Source of the DNA: Pseudomonas congelans
Lineage (GTDB): Bacteria > Pseudomonadota > Gammaproteobacteria > Pseudomonadales > Pseudomonadaceae
Direction: 5' to 3'
DNA: 64,000 nucleotides
Assembly (NCBI RefSeq): GCF_900103225.1
Contig: NZ_FNJH01000003.1
Coordinates: 676,023 to 740,022, forward strand
Shown: one piece after another, positions 1 to 9,056 of the stretch
How positions within the stretch are numbered: the stretch's first letter is position 1
Layout of the letters: each line of letters opens with the position of its first letter
Notes under the pieces: model-generated
Seen by the model: the letters and a program-made list of their open reading frames with translations, nothing else
Database searches by the model: none
Told to the model about the DNA's origin: nothing
Position numbers and translations under genes: made by a program

Positions 1-316
1 CCATCGGCGTCAGCAACTCAAACTGCTTAACGAGCTGATGGCGCGTATTCCCGAGGGCGAGCCGGTCATCGTTGCCGGTGACTTCAATGACTGGCGCCAG
101 CGCGCCGATGAGTCGCTCCAGGGGAGCGGGCTGCACGAGGTTTTCGTAGAGCGCTTCGGGGCACCGGCGAAAAGCTTTCCGGCCCGTTGGCCATTGCTCC
201 GCCTGGACCGGATCTATGTCCGCAATGCAACGTCGCATCGGCCGAAAGTACTGTCCAGCCGACCGTGGTCCCACCTTTCCGATCATGCACCGCTGGCGGT
301 GGAGTTGACCTTATGA
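1..316 (+). CDS. endonuclease/exonuclease/phosphatase family protein (YbhP-like), C-terminal part
   Basis: The open frame enters from the left edge (first full codon at base 2), so the start is missing; 104 residues are visible. The stretch GDFNDW is the Asn/Asp signature of the EEP (DNase I-like) fold, and SDHAPL near the end is its catalytic Asp-His pair. Family members cleave phosphodiester or phosphomonoester bonds; the substrate of this branch is not known to me. The stop overlaps the start of clsB (TTATGA), so the two are translationally coupled. The order EEP protein, cardiolipin synthase, multi-spanning protein is the ybhP-ybhO-ybhN arrangement of E. coli, suggesting a role in envelope lipid handling. 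Confidence 0.85.
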   Translation, partial: HRRQQLKLLNELMARIPEGEPVIVAGDFNDWRQRADESLQGSGLHEVFVERFGAPAKSFPARWPLLRLDRIYVRNATSHRPKVLSSRPWSHLSDHAPLAVELTL

Positions 317-1563
317 GCAATACGACAGGGCAGTGGCGTGACGGCAACTCGGTAGAGTTGCTGATCAATGGCGAGGATTTCTACGCCCGGGTATTCGAGT
401 GCATACGTGCCGCGCGCAAGGAAGTGCTGATAGAGACCTTCATTATTTTTGAAGACCGGATCGGCGAGAGCCTGCAACAGGCGTTGCTCGAAGCCGCCGC
501 AAATGGCGCGAAAGTCGTCGTCACGGTGGATGACTACGGCACCTCGGACCTGAGCTCGACGTTTGTCAAAACCATGATCGACGCCGGTATCCAGATTCAG
601 CTGTTCGATCCGCGTCCCCGGTTCATGGGCATGCGCACCAACCTGTTCCGCCGCCTGCACCGCAAGGTGGTGGTGATTGACGGCGAGCTGGGCTTTATCG
701 GTGGCATCAATTACAGCGTCGATCATATGACCGACACCGGTCTGACGGCCAAACAGGATTACGCCGTTCTGGTACGCGGGCCGATTGTTGGCGATATTCA
801 CCACAGCGCGATGAACATGCTCAGCAAGGTCGTTCGTGACAAGTTGCCGCCCATTGCACTCAAGCTGGACCGCGCCGGTGACGCCAGCATGCTGCTCGCC
901 GAGCGCGATAATGACGAGCACAGCACTGATATCGAAGAGCAGTACCTTGAGGCGATTCGCGCTGCGAAGCAACGCATCACCCTGGCCAATGCGTATTTCT
1001 ACCCCAGCTACCGCTTTCTGCGTGAGCTGCGTAATGCCTCACGGCGGGGCGTCAAGGTCACCCTGATCCTGCAAGGCCAGCCCGACATGCCGTTCGTGCG
1101 GGTCTGCTCACGACTGACTTACACCTACCTGCTGCGCGACGGCGTGGTCATTCATGAATACAAGCAACGTGCATTGCACGGCAAGGTCGCGCTGATCGAC
1201 CAGGACTGGTCCACCGTGGGCTCCAGCAATCTAGACCCGCTGAGCCTCGCACTGAACCTGGAAGCCAACCTGTTCATTCGTGATCGCGCGCTCAATGAGC
1301 ATCTGCAAAGTCATCTGATGGAGCTTGCCGCTGCGCACAGCAAGCAGATGAGCCTCAAGGGTGCGGCGCGTGGCCAGTGGTGGCGTGCGCCAATGATCGT
1401 ATTGAGTTTCTTCTTCCTGCGCCGTTTCCCGGCCATTGCCGGTTTGTTCCCGGTTCACGGTGTGCGCCTCAAGCCCCTGCGCGCCGGTGACGTAGTGCCC
1501 GAAGCGAAAGTGATCGAACAGCAGCAGAATAACCATCCGATGGACCAGGAGAAAACCCTATGA
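313..1563 (+). CDS. clsB: cardiolipin synthase B (phospholipase D family)
   Basis: A 416-residue protein with two phospholipase D HKD motifs: H116-x-K118-x4-D123 (HRKVVVID) followed by GGIN, and H289-x-K291-x4-D296 (HGKVALID) followed by GSSN. These histidines and lysines form the active site that transfers phosphatidyl groups. ClsB-type enzymes make cardiolipin from phosphatidylglycerol and a second phospholipid at the inner membrane. There is no N-terminal membrane pair, as expected for the B type rather than ClsA; a hydrophobic patch (IVLSFFFL) lies near the C-terminus. The ATG at 313 overlaps the upstream stop. An upstream in-frame start at 187 would read into the previous gene and is less likely. 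The stop overlaps the next start by 4 bases. Confidence 0.93.
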   Translation: MSNTTGQWRDGNSVELLINGEDFYARVFECIRAARKEVLIETFIIFEDRIGESLQQALLEAAANGAKVVVTVDDYGTSDLSSTFVKTMIDAGIQIQLFDPRPRFMGMRTNLFRRLHRKVVVIDGELGFIGGINYSVDHMTDTGLTAKQDYAVLVRGPIVGDIHHSAMNMLSKVVRDKLPPIALKLDRAGDASMLLAERDNDEHSTDIEEQYLEAIRAAKQRITLANAYFYPSYRFLRELRNASRRGVKVTLILQGQPDMPFVRVCSRLTYTYLLRDGVVIHEYKQRALHGKVALIDQDWSTVGSSNLDPLSLALNLEANLFIRDRALNEHLQSHLMELAAAHSKQMSLKGAARGQWWRAPMIVLSFFFLRRFPAIAGLFPVHGVRLKPLRAGDVVPEAKVIEQQQNNHPMDQEKTL

Positions 1564-2558
1564 CCCAAGCCATGCATGCAGCGCCGCAAAGTGCGCAGGG
1601 AACCAGGTGGAAATGGGCAAAGCGGGTATTCAACCTGTTTTTCTTCATCGCCGTACCGGTTCTGTTGTTTCTGCTGGTCAAGAACCTTGACTGGCAAGAG
1701 GTGAAACAGGCGTTGGCGTCCTACAAGGCCAGCACCCTGGCCATCGCTGCGGTGGTGGCCTTTGCGAGCTATGCGACCTACTGCTGCTTTGACGTGTTGG
1801 CGCGTTATTACACCCGGCACAAATTGTCGATCAAGCAGATCGTGCCGGTGACATTCGTCTGCTACGCGTTCAACCTCAATCTCAGTTCCTGGGTCGGCGG
1901 CATTGCCCTGCGTTACCGCTTGTATTCGCGACTGGGGCTCGATGTTTCGACCATCACGCGGATACTCAGCCTCAGCCTGATTACCAACTGGCTGGGTTAC
2001 ATGCTGCTGGCCGGTTTTGTGTTTTCGATGCGCTTTCTGGAGTTGCCCAAGGAGTGGTCGATCGGCACCACGACCCTGCAACTGATCGGCTTTGGACTGT
2101 TGGCAGTGTGTTTTGCCTACCTGCTGGCCTGCCGGTTTTCCAAAAAACGCTCATGGACCATTCGTGATCAGGAATTCAATCTGCCGACGCTGAAGCAGGC
2201 CCTGATGCAGGCCAGTCTGGGGGCACTGAACTGGTCGTTGATGGCTGCGGTGATTTATACCCTGCTGCCGGACAAGGCGTTCTATCCGGCGATTCTCGGC
2301 GTACTGCTGATCAGCAGCATTGCCGGTGTGATCACTCACATTCCAGCGGGCCTCGGCGTGCTTGAGACAGTGTTCATCACCTTGCTGGCGCACCAGTTCT
2401 CCAAGGGCAGCCTGCTCGCAGCACTGATCGGCTACCGCGCGATCTACTTCCTGCTGCCGCTGCTGCTGGCACTGGTGGTGTATCTGGTGCTGGAAAAACG
2501 CGCGAAGAAAATGGGCGAGAAAAACCAGCAGCGGATGGGCGAGGAGGCCAAGTCCTGA
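1560..2558 (+). CDS. YbhN/UPF0104 family inner-membrane protein
   Basis: A 332-residue, strongly hydrophobic protein with about eight predicted membrane segments, for example FNLFFFIAVPVLLFLLV near residues 25-40. It belongs to the lysylphosphatidylglycerol synthase transmembrane/UPF0104 group by its overall pattern (NLNLSSWVGGIALRYRLYSR and GVITHIPAGLGVLE motifs). The aminoacyl-transferase domain of MprF is absent, so it is not a lysyl-PG synthase. Its start overlaps the clsB stop (ATGA), and E. coli keeps the same order, so it probably serves the same lipid-related process. Its activity is unknown. The C-terminus is Lys-rich and cytoplasmic in appearance. Confidence 0.85.
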   Translation: MTQAMHAAPQSAQGTRWKWAKRVFNLFFFIAVPVLLFLLVKNLDWQEVKQALASYKASTLAIAAVVAFASYATYCCFDVLARYYTRHKLSIKQIVPVTFVCYAFNLNLSSWVGGIALRYRLYSRLGLDVSTITRILSLSLITNWLGYMLLAGFVFSMRFLELPKEWSIGTTTLQLIGFGLLAVCFAYLLACRFSKKRSWTIRDQEFNLPTLKQALMQASLGALNWSLMAAVIYTLLPDKAFYPAILGVLLISSIAGVITHIPAGLGVLETVFITLLAHQFSKGSLLAALIGYRAIYFLLPLLLALVVYLVLEKRAKKMGEKNQQRMGEEAKS

Positions 2559-2569
2559 GGGCTCAGCCC

Positions 2570-3478
2570 TCAGTCGTCGAATCCGACCTGCTCGTGAATT
2601 TCGTCAACCTTGAGTTCCAGGCGATACGCCACCGCAATGAATAGCGCCTGGCACAGGCATAGCGTGGCGCTCAGCGAGCGGAAGGCGAACGAGCTGCCCT
2701 CGTTGACCAGCAACACCGAGTCGGCGCGCTTGGCCAGCGGCGACAGGTTGCTGTCGGTGATGATCAGCGTCTTGGCCTGATGGTGCTGGGCGATGCGCAG
2801 ACAGTGTTGGGTCTCCTTGCCATAGGGCGTGAAGCTGATGGCAATCACCAGGTCATTGGCGCGCACACTGCGCATTTGCTCGCGATAGCTGCCCCCCAGG
2901 CCGGATATCAGATGAATGCGCTTGTTGGTGTGTTGCAGGTTGTAGACCAGATAATCAGCCACCGCGAACGAACGGCGCACGCCCACGACATAGATGTTGT
3001 CGGCGTTGACCACCAGGTCCACGGCTTTTTCGAATTCATCGTCATCCAGCTCGACACTCAGGCGTTCCAGGCCGGAGAGTGTGGCGCTGACGCATTCGCG
3101 TGCCAGATCGCCTGCGTTGGCCTTCTGTGACTTGTTGGCGATCAGGCTGCGGATACGCTGCTGGTAATTCTGTACCGGCGTGGTCTTGTGCGTATAAGCC
3201 TCGCGAAACAACGCCTGCATCTCGCTGAAGCCGCTGAACCCGAAACGCTGGGAAAATCGCACGATGGCCGAGGGGTGGACTTCACACTCGCGGGCGATGT
3301 CACTGATCCGGTCAACCATGATGCGGTCGCTCTGCTGGCTCATATAGCTGGCAATCCGCTTGAGCTGACGCGGCAGTCCTTCGTATTCATCAGTGATCAG
3401 CCGCAACAAGCCTTCGGCACTGTTCGGCGGCATGTCGACGCTCGTCCCGGGCAGAGTGGGCTGATCGGCGCTGGTCAT
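2570..3478 (-). CDS. MurR/RpiR family transcriptional regulator, probable inositol repressor (IolR-like)
   Basis: A 302-residue regulator with an N-terminal RpiR helix-turn-helix (about residues 20-95; HPSAIVRFSQRFGFSGFSEMQ is the recognition region) and a C-terminal SIS sugar-phosphate-binding domain (about 125-280; VVGVRRSFAVADYLVYNL and VIAISFTPYGKET). I chose ATG at 3478 because AAAGGA lies 7 bases upstream; a TTG two codons earlier is the alternative. It is divergent from iolC across a region with GGAA-N6-TTCC palindromes, the type I recall for the RpiR-type IolR of Sinorhizobium meliloti. It probably senses a phosphorylated inositol intermediate and represses the iol genes. The effector is inferred. 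Confidence 0.88.
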   Translation of the reverse strand: MTSADQPTLPGTSVDMPPNSAEGLLRLITDEYEGLPRQLKRIASYMSQQSDRIMVDRISDIARECEVHPSAIVRFSQRFGFSGFSEMQALFREAYTHKTTPVQNYQQRIRSLIANKSQKANAGDLARECVSATLSGLERLSVELDDDEFEKAVDLVVNADNIYVVGVRRSFAVADYLVYNLQHTNKRIHLISGLGGSYREQMRSVRANDLVIAISFTPYGKETQHCLRIAQHHQAKTLIITDSNLSPLAKRADSVLLVNEGSSFAFRSLSATLCLCQALFIAVAYRLELKVDEIHEQVGFDD

Positions 3479-3626
3479 ATTCAAATCCTTTCTGCTTGTT
3501 CTTTTTCAGGGCAATGGCGTGCAGAGCACGACCCTTGTGGGCCTGACGGTGGAGGCTGCCTTGGGGCAGGAACGACGACTATATCCTACCCGCCTGCGCA
3601 GTGTGCCAGCACTTGAGTGGCGGTAT

Positions 3627-3640
3627 GGAAAAAATATTCC
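3627..3640. promoter_or_regulatory. candidate inositol-regulator operator, GGAA-N6-TTCC
   Basis: The 14 bases GGAAAAAATATTCC match GGAA-N6-TTCC exactly. They sit in the divergent region between the RpiR-type regulator and iolC, 121 bases before the iolC ATG, in a distinctly AT-rich patch. A matching perfect palindrome lies before the importer genes (15087-15106). Function is inferred from position and from the motif I recall for an RpiR-type IolR. Confidence 0.65.
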
Positions 3641-3655
3641 ACTAAAAATAATTAT

Positions 3656-3669
3656 AGAAAAAATATTGA
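3656..3669. promoter_or_regulatory. degenerate second operator copy
   Basis: AGAAAAAATATTGA shares the 11-base core GAAAAAATATT with the perfect site at 3627 but lacks both outer GG/CC pairs. The start-to-start distance is 29 bases, close to three helical turns. The importer promoter has the same layout (one perfect and one imperfect copy, 28 bases apart), so this is probably a weak second site for the same regulator. Confidence 0.45.
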
Positions 3670-3761
3670 TTGATGTGTCTTGACGTTTTACGCTGCATTC
3701 ACAAAGCAGCGTGTACACATGATGCAAGCGCTGCAGGCTGATAAAAATAACAGGAGCCACC

Positions 3762-5699
3762 ATGGGCCAGACACGCTTTGCCACTGGGCGTCAGTTAGAT
3801 CTGATTTGCCTCGGACGCCTGGGCGTCGACCTTTATGCGCAACAAGTGGGGGCGCGGCTGGAAGACGTTTCCAGTTTCGCCAAATACCTGGGCGGCTCGT
3901 CGGCCAATATTGCCTTTGGCACGGCCAGGCTCGGGCTCAGGTCGGCCATGCTGAGCAGGGTCGGCGACGACCACATGGGTCGATTTCTGGTCGAATCCCT
4001 GGCCCGCGAGGGCTGTGATGTCAGCGCCATCAAGCGTGACCCCGAGCGTCTGACGGCGATGGTGCTGTTGGGGTTGAAGGACCGCGAAACCTTCCCGCTG
4101 GTGTTCTACCGGGAAAACTGCGCTGACATGGCCCTGCGCGCCGAGGACATCGACGAGCAGCAGATTGCCTCGAGCAAGGCGCTGCTGATCACCGGCACGC
4201 ATTTCTCCACTGATCAGGTGTTCAAGGCCAGCAGTCAGGCGCTCGACTATGCCGAGAAGCACGACGTCAAACGCGTACTGGATATCGACTACCGCCCTGT
4301 GCTCTGGGGGCTGGCAGGCAAGGCCGATGGCGAGACCCGGTTCGTTGCCGATCAGAAGGTCAGCCAGCATGTGCAGCGCATCCTGCCGCGCTTCGACCTG
4401 ATCGTCGGCACTGAAGAAGAATTCCAGATTGCCGGCGGTTCCACCGATTTGCTCGTTGCCCTGCGCAAGGTGCGTGAACTGACGGCCGCGACACTGGTGG
4501 TCAAGCTCGGCCCGCAAGGCTGCACGGTGATTCACGGGGCCATTCCTGCGCGGCTGGAAGAGGGCGCCATCTACCCAGGCGTGCAGGTCGAAGTGCTCAA
4601 CGTGCTTGGTGCGGGCGATGCGTTCATGTCCGGTTTTCTCAGCGGCTGGCTCAAAGAGGCCAGCGACGAGCGCTGCTGCCAGCTTGCCAATGCCTGTGGC
4701 GGGCTGGTGGTGTCGCGTCATGCCTGTGCGCCCGCGATGCCGACCCCAGCCGAACTCGATTACCTGTTTAACAGCCCGGAACCCATCACCCGCCCTGATC
4801 AGGATGTCGACCTGCAACGGCTGCATCAGGTCAGCGTGCCGCGCAAGCAGTGGCGGCAGTTGTTCATCTTCGCCTTCGATCATCGCGGCCAATTGGTCGA
4901 ACTGGCGCAACAGGCCGGGCGTGATCTGGGCAGCATCAGCCAGCTCAAGCAGCTGTTCGTGCAGGCGGTCGAGCGGGTCGAAGCCGACCTGTGCAAGCGC
5001 GGTATCGAAGCCGATGTCGGTCTGCTTGCCGACCAGCGCTTCGGTCAGGACTCACTCAACGCCGCCACCGGTCGCGGCTGGTGGGTGGCGCGTCCGGTGG
5101 AAGTGCAGGGCTCAAGGCCGCTGGCATTCGAGCACGGTCGCTCCATCGGCAGCAATCTGCTCGCCTGGCCGCAGGAGCAGATCATCAAGTGCCTGGTGCA
5201 ATATCACCCCGATGACGAGCCGATGCTGCGCCTGGAGCAGGAAGCGCAGATCAAGGCGCTCTATGACGCTTCGAAAGTCAGCGGCCATGAGTTGCTGCTG
5301 GAAATCATTCCGCCCAAGGATCATCCGTCGCCGCATCCGGACGTGATGCTTCGCTCGCTGAAGCGTTTGTACAACCTTGGCATCTACCCGGCGTGGTGGA
5401 AGATCGAGGCGCAGAGCGCACAGGTCTGGCAGCAACTTGACGAACTGATCCAGCAACGCGATCCGTATTGCCGCGGCGTGGTACTGCTCGGGCTCAATGC
5501 GCCTGTCGAAGACCTTGCCGCCGGCTTTGCCGAAGCACGCCACAGCCGCGTCTGCCAGGGCTTTGCCGTCGGCCGGACAATATTCCGTGAGCCAAGCCGG
5601 GCCTGGATGGCCGGAGAAATAGACGATGCAACGTTGATCAGTCGGGTGCAGAGCACCTTCAACTGGTTGATCGAATCCTGGCGCGAAAGCCGCGCCTGA
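3762..5699 (+). CDS. iolC: bifunctional 5-dehydro-2-deoxygluconokinase / DKGP aldolase-like protein
   Basis: A 645-residue fusion. Residues about 10-335 are a PfkB sugar kinase: GGSSANIA near the N-terminus binds sugar and GAGDAF (near residue 285) carries the catalytic Asp. This half phosphorylates 5-dehydro-2-deoxy-D-gluconate (DKG). Residues about 350-640 are a DUF2090 domain with aldolase-like barrel features (FAFDHRGQL, GRTIFREP), which in such fusions is annotated as the DKGP aldolase giving malonic semialdehyde and dihydroxyacetone phosphate. A separate iolJ is absent from the locus, which fits. ATG 3762 follows CAGGAG. It is the first gene of the catabolic unit. The aldolase role is known for the family, not shown here. 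Confidence 0.93.
   Translation: MGQTRFATGRQLDLICLGRLGVDLYAQQVGARLEDVSSFAKYLGGSSANIAFGTARLGLRSAMLSRVGDDHMGRFLVESLAREGCDVSAIKRDPERLTAMVLLGLKDRETFPLVFYRENCADMALRAEDIDEQQIASSKALLITGTHFSTDQVFKASSQALDYAEKHDVKRVLDIDYRPVLWGLAGKADGETRFVADQKVSQHVQRILPRFDLIVGTEEEFQIAGGSTDLLVALRKVRELTAATLVVKLGPQGCTVIHGAIPARLEEGAIYPGVQVEVLNVLGAGDAFMSGFLSGWLKEASDERCCQLANACGGLVVSRHACAPAMPTPAELDYLFNSPEPITRPDQDVDLQRLHQVSVPRKQWRQLFIFAFDHRGQLVELAQQAGRDLGSISQLKQLFVQAVERVEADLCKRGIEADVGLLADQRFGQDSLNAATGRGWWVARPVEVQGSRPLAFEHGRSIGSNLLAWPQEQIIKCLVQYHPDDEPMLRLEQEAQIKALYDASKVSGHELLLEIIPPKDHPSPHPDVMLRSLKRLYNLGIYPAWWKIEAQSAQVWQQLDELIQQRDPYCRGVVLLGLNAPVEDLAAGFAEARHSRVCQGFAVGRTIFREPSRAWMAGEIDDATLISRVQSTFNWLIESWRESRA
3858..3874. repeat. intragenic inverted repeat resembling the iol operator
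   Basis: CTGGAA-GACGT-TTCCAG, a perfect 6-base inverted repeat inside iolC about 100 bases after the start. It is GGAA-N5-TTCC, one base shorter in the spacer than the main operators. It may be chance within coding sequence or an auxiliary operator. Confidence 0.3.
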
Positions 5700-5739
5700 T
5701 TGGTTCCGGATTTCGACGTCACGACAACAACGTCGCGAT

Positions 5740-5751
5740 AACAACAAAAAA
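5740..5751 (+). promoter_or_regulatory. A-rich Hfq/Crc-type motif before iolE
   Basis: AACAACAAAAAA lies just before the GGTG ribosome-binding region of iolE, and a further ACAACAA lies at 5724-5730. AAnAAnAA motifs at translation starts are the known targets of Hfq-Crc catabolite repression in Pseudomonas. Function here is inferred. Confidence 0.5.
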
Positions 5752-5760
5752 GGTGCAGCC

Positions 5761-6666
5761 ATGCCCGTTTCGACTTCCATACCCAGGATCCGCATCGGCA
5801 TCAATCCGATCTCCTGGAGCAACGATGATTTGCCGGCCCTTGGCGGAGAAACTCCGTTGATCACGGCGCTGAGCGAAGGCAAAGCCATTGGCTACGAGGG
5901 CTTCGAGCTCAACGGCAAGTTTCCGAAAGATGCCAAGGGCGTCGGCGATGTACTACGGCCCCATGATCTGGCGCTGGTTTCCGGCTGGTATTCCAGCCGC
6001 CTGGCGCGGCGTTCGGTGGCCGAGGAAATCGAAGCCATCGATGCACATGTGCAACTGCTCGCCGAAAATGGCGCTTCGGTGCTGGTGTATGGCGAAGTCG
6101 CCGACTCGATTCAGGGGCAGCGTATTCCGCTGGTCGAACGACCGCGTTTTCACACCGATGCCGCCTGGCATGAATACGCCGAAAAACTCACCGAGCTGGC
6201 GCGTTTCACCCTGTCCCGAGGCGTGCGTCTGGCGTATCACCACCACATGGGCGCCTACGTCGAGTCGCCGCAGGACATCGACCGGCTGATGGCGCTGACC
6301 GGCGAGGAGGTCGGGCTGCTGTTCGATTCCGGGCATTGCTACATGGGCGGTGGCGACCCTCTTCAGGTGTTGAGCAAGCACATCCGGCGTATCTGTCATG
6401 TGCATTTCAAGGACGTGCGCAAGCCGGTGGTGCAACTGGCGCGTAACAATCTGTGGAGCTTTCCGGACTGCATCATCAACGGCACCTTCACGGTGCCGGG
6501 CGATGGCGACATCGATTTCTCGGCGCTGCTCAAGGTGTTGCTGCAGGCCGATTACAGCGGCTGGCTGGTGGTCGAGGCCGAACAGGACCCTGCCGTGGCG
6601 CCGAGTTATGTGTACGCCAAAAAAGGCTATGACACGTTGCGCCAACTGCTGGCCGATGCACGATAA
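5761..6666 (+). CDS. iolE: myo-inosose-2 dehydratase
   Basis: A 301-residue TIM-barrel protein of the AP-endonuclease-2-like superfamily. IolE dehydrates scyllo-inosose (2-keto-myo-inositol) to 3D-(3,5/4)-trihydroxycyclohexane-1,2-dione. The N-terminal RIGINPISWSNDD, the central metal-site sequences HHHMGAYV and FDSGHCYMGGGDP, and HVHFKDVR with VEAEQDP near the C-terminus are typical of the family; they include the His, Asp and Glu residues that would bind a divalent metal. The length is normal. It lies 61 bases after iolC, with an A-rich stretch and GGTG before the ATG, and 13 bases before iolB. Confidence 0.94.
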   Translation: MPVSTSIPRIRIGINPISWSNDDLPALGGETPLITALSEGKAIGYEGFELNGKFPKDAKGVGDVLRPHDLALVSGWYSSRLARRSVAEEIEAIDAHVQLLAENGASVLVYGEVADSIQGQRIPLVERPRFHTDAAWHEYAEKLTELARFTLSRGVRLAYHHHMGAYVESPQDIDRLMALTGEEVGLLFDSGHCYMGGGDPLQVLSKHIRRICHVHFKDVRKPVVQLARNNLWSFPDCIINGTFTVPGDGDIDFSALLKVLLQADYSGWLVVEAEQDPAVAPSYVYAKKGYDTLRQLLADAR

Positions 6667-6679
6667 AGAGGACTGAAAC

Positions 6680-7489
6680 ATGAACCTGCTGACCAAGAGC
6701 AAATCCAGCGGCCGCGACGTCGTGGCGCTGGCCCCCGGCTCGCTGGAATACGTGAACTTTGCCGCCTACCGCCTGGAGGCCGGAGAAACCCTGCCGCTGA
6801 GCGCAGAAGAAAACGAGCTGTGCGTGGTGCTGCTGACCGGACATGCCAGCGTCACAGGCGAAGCGCCGGGGCAGGGCGCTTTCAGCTGGGAAAACATCGG
6901 CGACCGGCAATCGGTGTTCGAAGAAAAATCGCCGTTTGCGGTCTACCTGCCGCCGCATAGCCAGGCGCAGTTTGTCGCGCGTGGCGCGGTGCAGCTTGCC
7001 GTATGCACGGCACCGGGCGATGCCGGCAAACATTTTCCGGCACGCTTGATCATGCCGGGCAGCATGAAGCGCAGCGTACGCGGCAAGGGCGCCAATACCC
7101 GTTATGTGTGCGACATATTGCCGGACAGTGAAGCGGCTCATTCGCTGCTGGTGGTCGAGGTACGTACACCTTCCGGGCATTCCTCCAGTTACCCGCCGCA
7201 CAAGCACGACCGGGACAACCTGCCGCACGAGAGCTTCCTCGAAGAAACCTACTACCACCAGGTCAACCCGCCGCAGGGCTTCGTTTTCCAGCGGGTTTAC
7301 ACCGACGACCGCAGCATCGATCAGGCCATGGCCGTGGAAAACAATGACCTGGTGACCGTGCCCAAGGGCTATCACCCGGTCTCAGTACCCTATGGCTACG
7401 AATCCTGGTACCTGAACGTAATGGCCGGCCCGACGCGCGCCTGGCAGTTCCACAACGATCCGCAGCACAGCTGGCTGCTGGATCTCTGA
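6680..7489 (+). CDS. iolB: 5-deoxy-glucuronate isomerase
   Basis: A 269-residue double-cupin protein. IolB isomerises 5-deoxy-D-glucuronate to 5-dehydro-2-deoxy-D-gluconate, the substrate of the IolC kinase. The metal-binding signature of the second cupin is visible: H174-K-H176, then [15 protein letters not shown] with the conserved Glu, and [13 protein letters not shown] near the C-terminus. AGAGGA lies upstream of the ATG, and the gap to iolE is only 13 bases, so the two are cotranscribed. It is the usual size for the family. Confidence 0.94.
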   Translation: MNLLTKSKSSGRDVVALAPGSLEYVNFAAYRLEAGETLPLSAEENELCVVLLTGHASVTGEAPGQGAFSWENIGDRQSVFEEKSPFAVYLPPHSQAQFVARGAVQLAVCTAPGDAGKHFPARLIMPGSMKRSVRGKGANTRYVCDILPDSEAAHSLLVVEVRTPSGHSSSYPPHKHDRDNLPHESFLEETYYHQVNPPQGFVFQRVYTDDRSIDQAMAVENNDLVTVPKGYHPVSVPYGYESWYLNVMAGPTRAWQFHNDPQHSWLLDL

Positions 7490-7517
7490 TTTCCCATTTT
7501 TGTTCTGGAGGCATGAG

Positions 7518-9020
7518 ATGAACGAGTCACCGGTGATCGGCCACTACATCAACGGACACCTGAACAATGGCGAGGGTGAGCGTTACAGCGATGTCTTCAA
7601 CCCCGCAATCGGCACGGTCCAGGCGCGTGTTGCGCTGGCCAGCGTGAAGACCGTGGATGAAGCGGTTGCGGCGGCCAAGGCGGCGTTTCCGGCCTGGGCC
7701 GAGCAGTCCTCGTTGCGCCGGGCGCGGGTGATGTTCAAGTTCAAGGAGCTGCTGGACAAGCATCACGACGAGCTGGCGCAGATTATCTGCCGCGAGCACG
7801 GCAAGGTGTTGTCCGACGCGCGCGGTGAGGTGGTGCGCGGGATCGAGATCGTCGAATTTGCCTGCGGTGCTCCCAGCCTGTTGAAGAGCGATTTCAGCGA
7901 CAACATCGGCGGCGGTATCGATAACTGGAACCTGCGTCAGCCGTTGGGCGTCTGCGCCGGGGTCACGCCGTTCAACTTTCCGGTCATGGTGCCATTGTGG
8001 ATGATTCCCATGGCGCTGGTGACCGGCAACTGTTTCATCCTCAAGCCTTCCGAGCGCGACCCGTCGGCCAGCCTGCTGATGGCGCGCCTGCTCAAGGAAG
8101 CCGGTCTGCCCGATGGCGTCTTCAATGTGGTGCAGGGCGACAAGGTGGCGGTCGATGCGCTGCTGCAGCACCCTGACATCGAAGCCATTTCCTTTGTCGG
8201 CTCGACCCCGATTGCCGAATATATTCATCAGCAAGGCACTGCCCACGGCAAGCGCGTGCAGGCGCTGGGCGGGGCCAAGAACCATATGATCGTGATGCCC
8301 GACGCTGATCTGGATCAGGCCGCCGACGCCTTGATCGGGGCGGCTTATGGCTCGGCTGGGGAGCGCTGCATGGCGATCTCGATTGCCGTGGTGGTCGGCG
8401 ATGTCGGCCAGCGCCTCATCGACAAGCTGTTGCCGCGTATCGACCAGCTCAAGGTTGGCAACGGCATGCAGGCCGATTCTGACATGGGGCCGCTGGTCAC
8501 CGCAGTGCACAAGGCCAAGGTCGAGGGTTTCATCGATCAGGGCGTCAAAGAGGGCGCCAGGCTGCTCGTCGATGGGCGCCACTTCAAGGTGCCGGGTGCC
8601 GAGCAGGGCTTTTTCGTTGGCGCGACGCTGTTCGACCACGTCACGCCGCAGATGCAGATCTACAAGGAGGAAATCTTCGGCCCGGTGCTGGGCATCGTGC
8701 ACGTCGCGGATTTTGCCAGCGCCGTTGCGCTGATCAACGCACACGAGTTCGGCAATGGCGTGTCGTGCTTCACCAGCGATGGCGGCGTGGCGCGCGCATT
8801 CGCTCGCAGCATCAAGGTCGGCATGGTCGGCATCAACGTACCGATCCCGGTACCCATGGCCTGGCATTCGTTTGGTGGCTGGAAGCGTTCGCTGTTCGGC
8901 GATCACCACGCCTACGGCGAAGAAGGCCTGCGCTTTTACAGCCGCTACAAAAGCGTCATGCAGCGCTGGCCGGACAGCATCGCCAAAGGCCCCGAGTTCA
9001 GTATGCCGACTGCCAAATAG
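7518..9020 (+). CDS. iolA: CoA-acylating methylmalonate/malonate semialdehyde dehydrogenase
   Basis: A 500-residue aldehyde dehydrogenase. In inositol breakdown it oxidises malonic semialdehyde with NAD+ and CoA to acetyl-CoA and CO2; MmsA-type enzymes do the same for methylmalonate semialdehyde in valine catabolism. The catalytic Cys is C284 in GSAGERCMA, and [12 protein letters not shown] and KEEIFGPVL are standard family motifs. I place the start at ATG 7518, which has CTGGAGG 6-12 bases upstream; an in-frame upstream start at 7500 would include the ribosome-binding site in the coding region. Being inside the iol operon argues for malonic semialdehyde as the main substrate. A paralog for valine is probably elsewhere. 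Confidence 0.92.
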   Translation: MNESPVIGHYINGHLNNGEGERYSDVFNPAIGTVQARVALASVKTVDEAVAAAKAAFPAWAEQSSLRRARVMFKFKELLDKHHDELAQIICREHGKVLSDARGEVVRGIEIVEFACGAPSLLKSDFSDNIGGGIDNWNLRQPLGVCAGVTPFNFPVMVPLWMIPMALVTGNCFILKPSERDPSASLLMARLLKEAGLPDGVFNVVQGDKVAVDALLQHPDIEAISFVGSTPIAEYIHQQGTAHGKRVQALGGAKNHMIVMPDADLDQAADALIGAAYGSAGERCMAISIAVVVGDVGQRLIDKLLPRIDQLKVGNGMQADSDMGPLVTAVHKAKVEGFIDQGVKEGARLLVDGRHFKVPGAEQGFFVGATLFDHVTPQMQIYKEEIFGPVLGIVHVADFASAVALINAHEFGNGVSCFTSDGGVARAFARSIKVGMVGINVPIPVPMAWHSFGGWKRSLFGDHHAYGEEGLRFYSRYKSVMQRWPDSIAKGPEFSMPTAK

Positions 9021-9045
9021 TCTTCATCAATGGAATGTTGCGGAG

Positions 9046-9056
9046 AACAAAAACAA
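9046..9056 (+). promoter_or_regulatory. A-rich Hfq/Crc-type motif overlapping the iolI start
   Basis: AACAAAAACAA fits AAnAAnAA and runs directly into the iolI ATG, between it and the CGGAG ribosome-binding site. Binding here would block translation initiation. Inferred from motif and position. Confidence 0.45.

Noticed and set aside
3795..4910. A 371-codon minus-strand frame opposite iolC
   Set aside because: It is rich in Gln, His, Arg and Ala as expected for a complement of high-GC coding sequence; iolC has clear kinase motifs.
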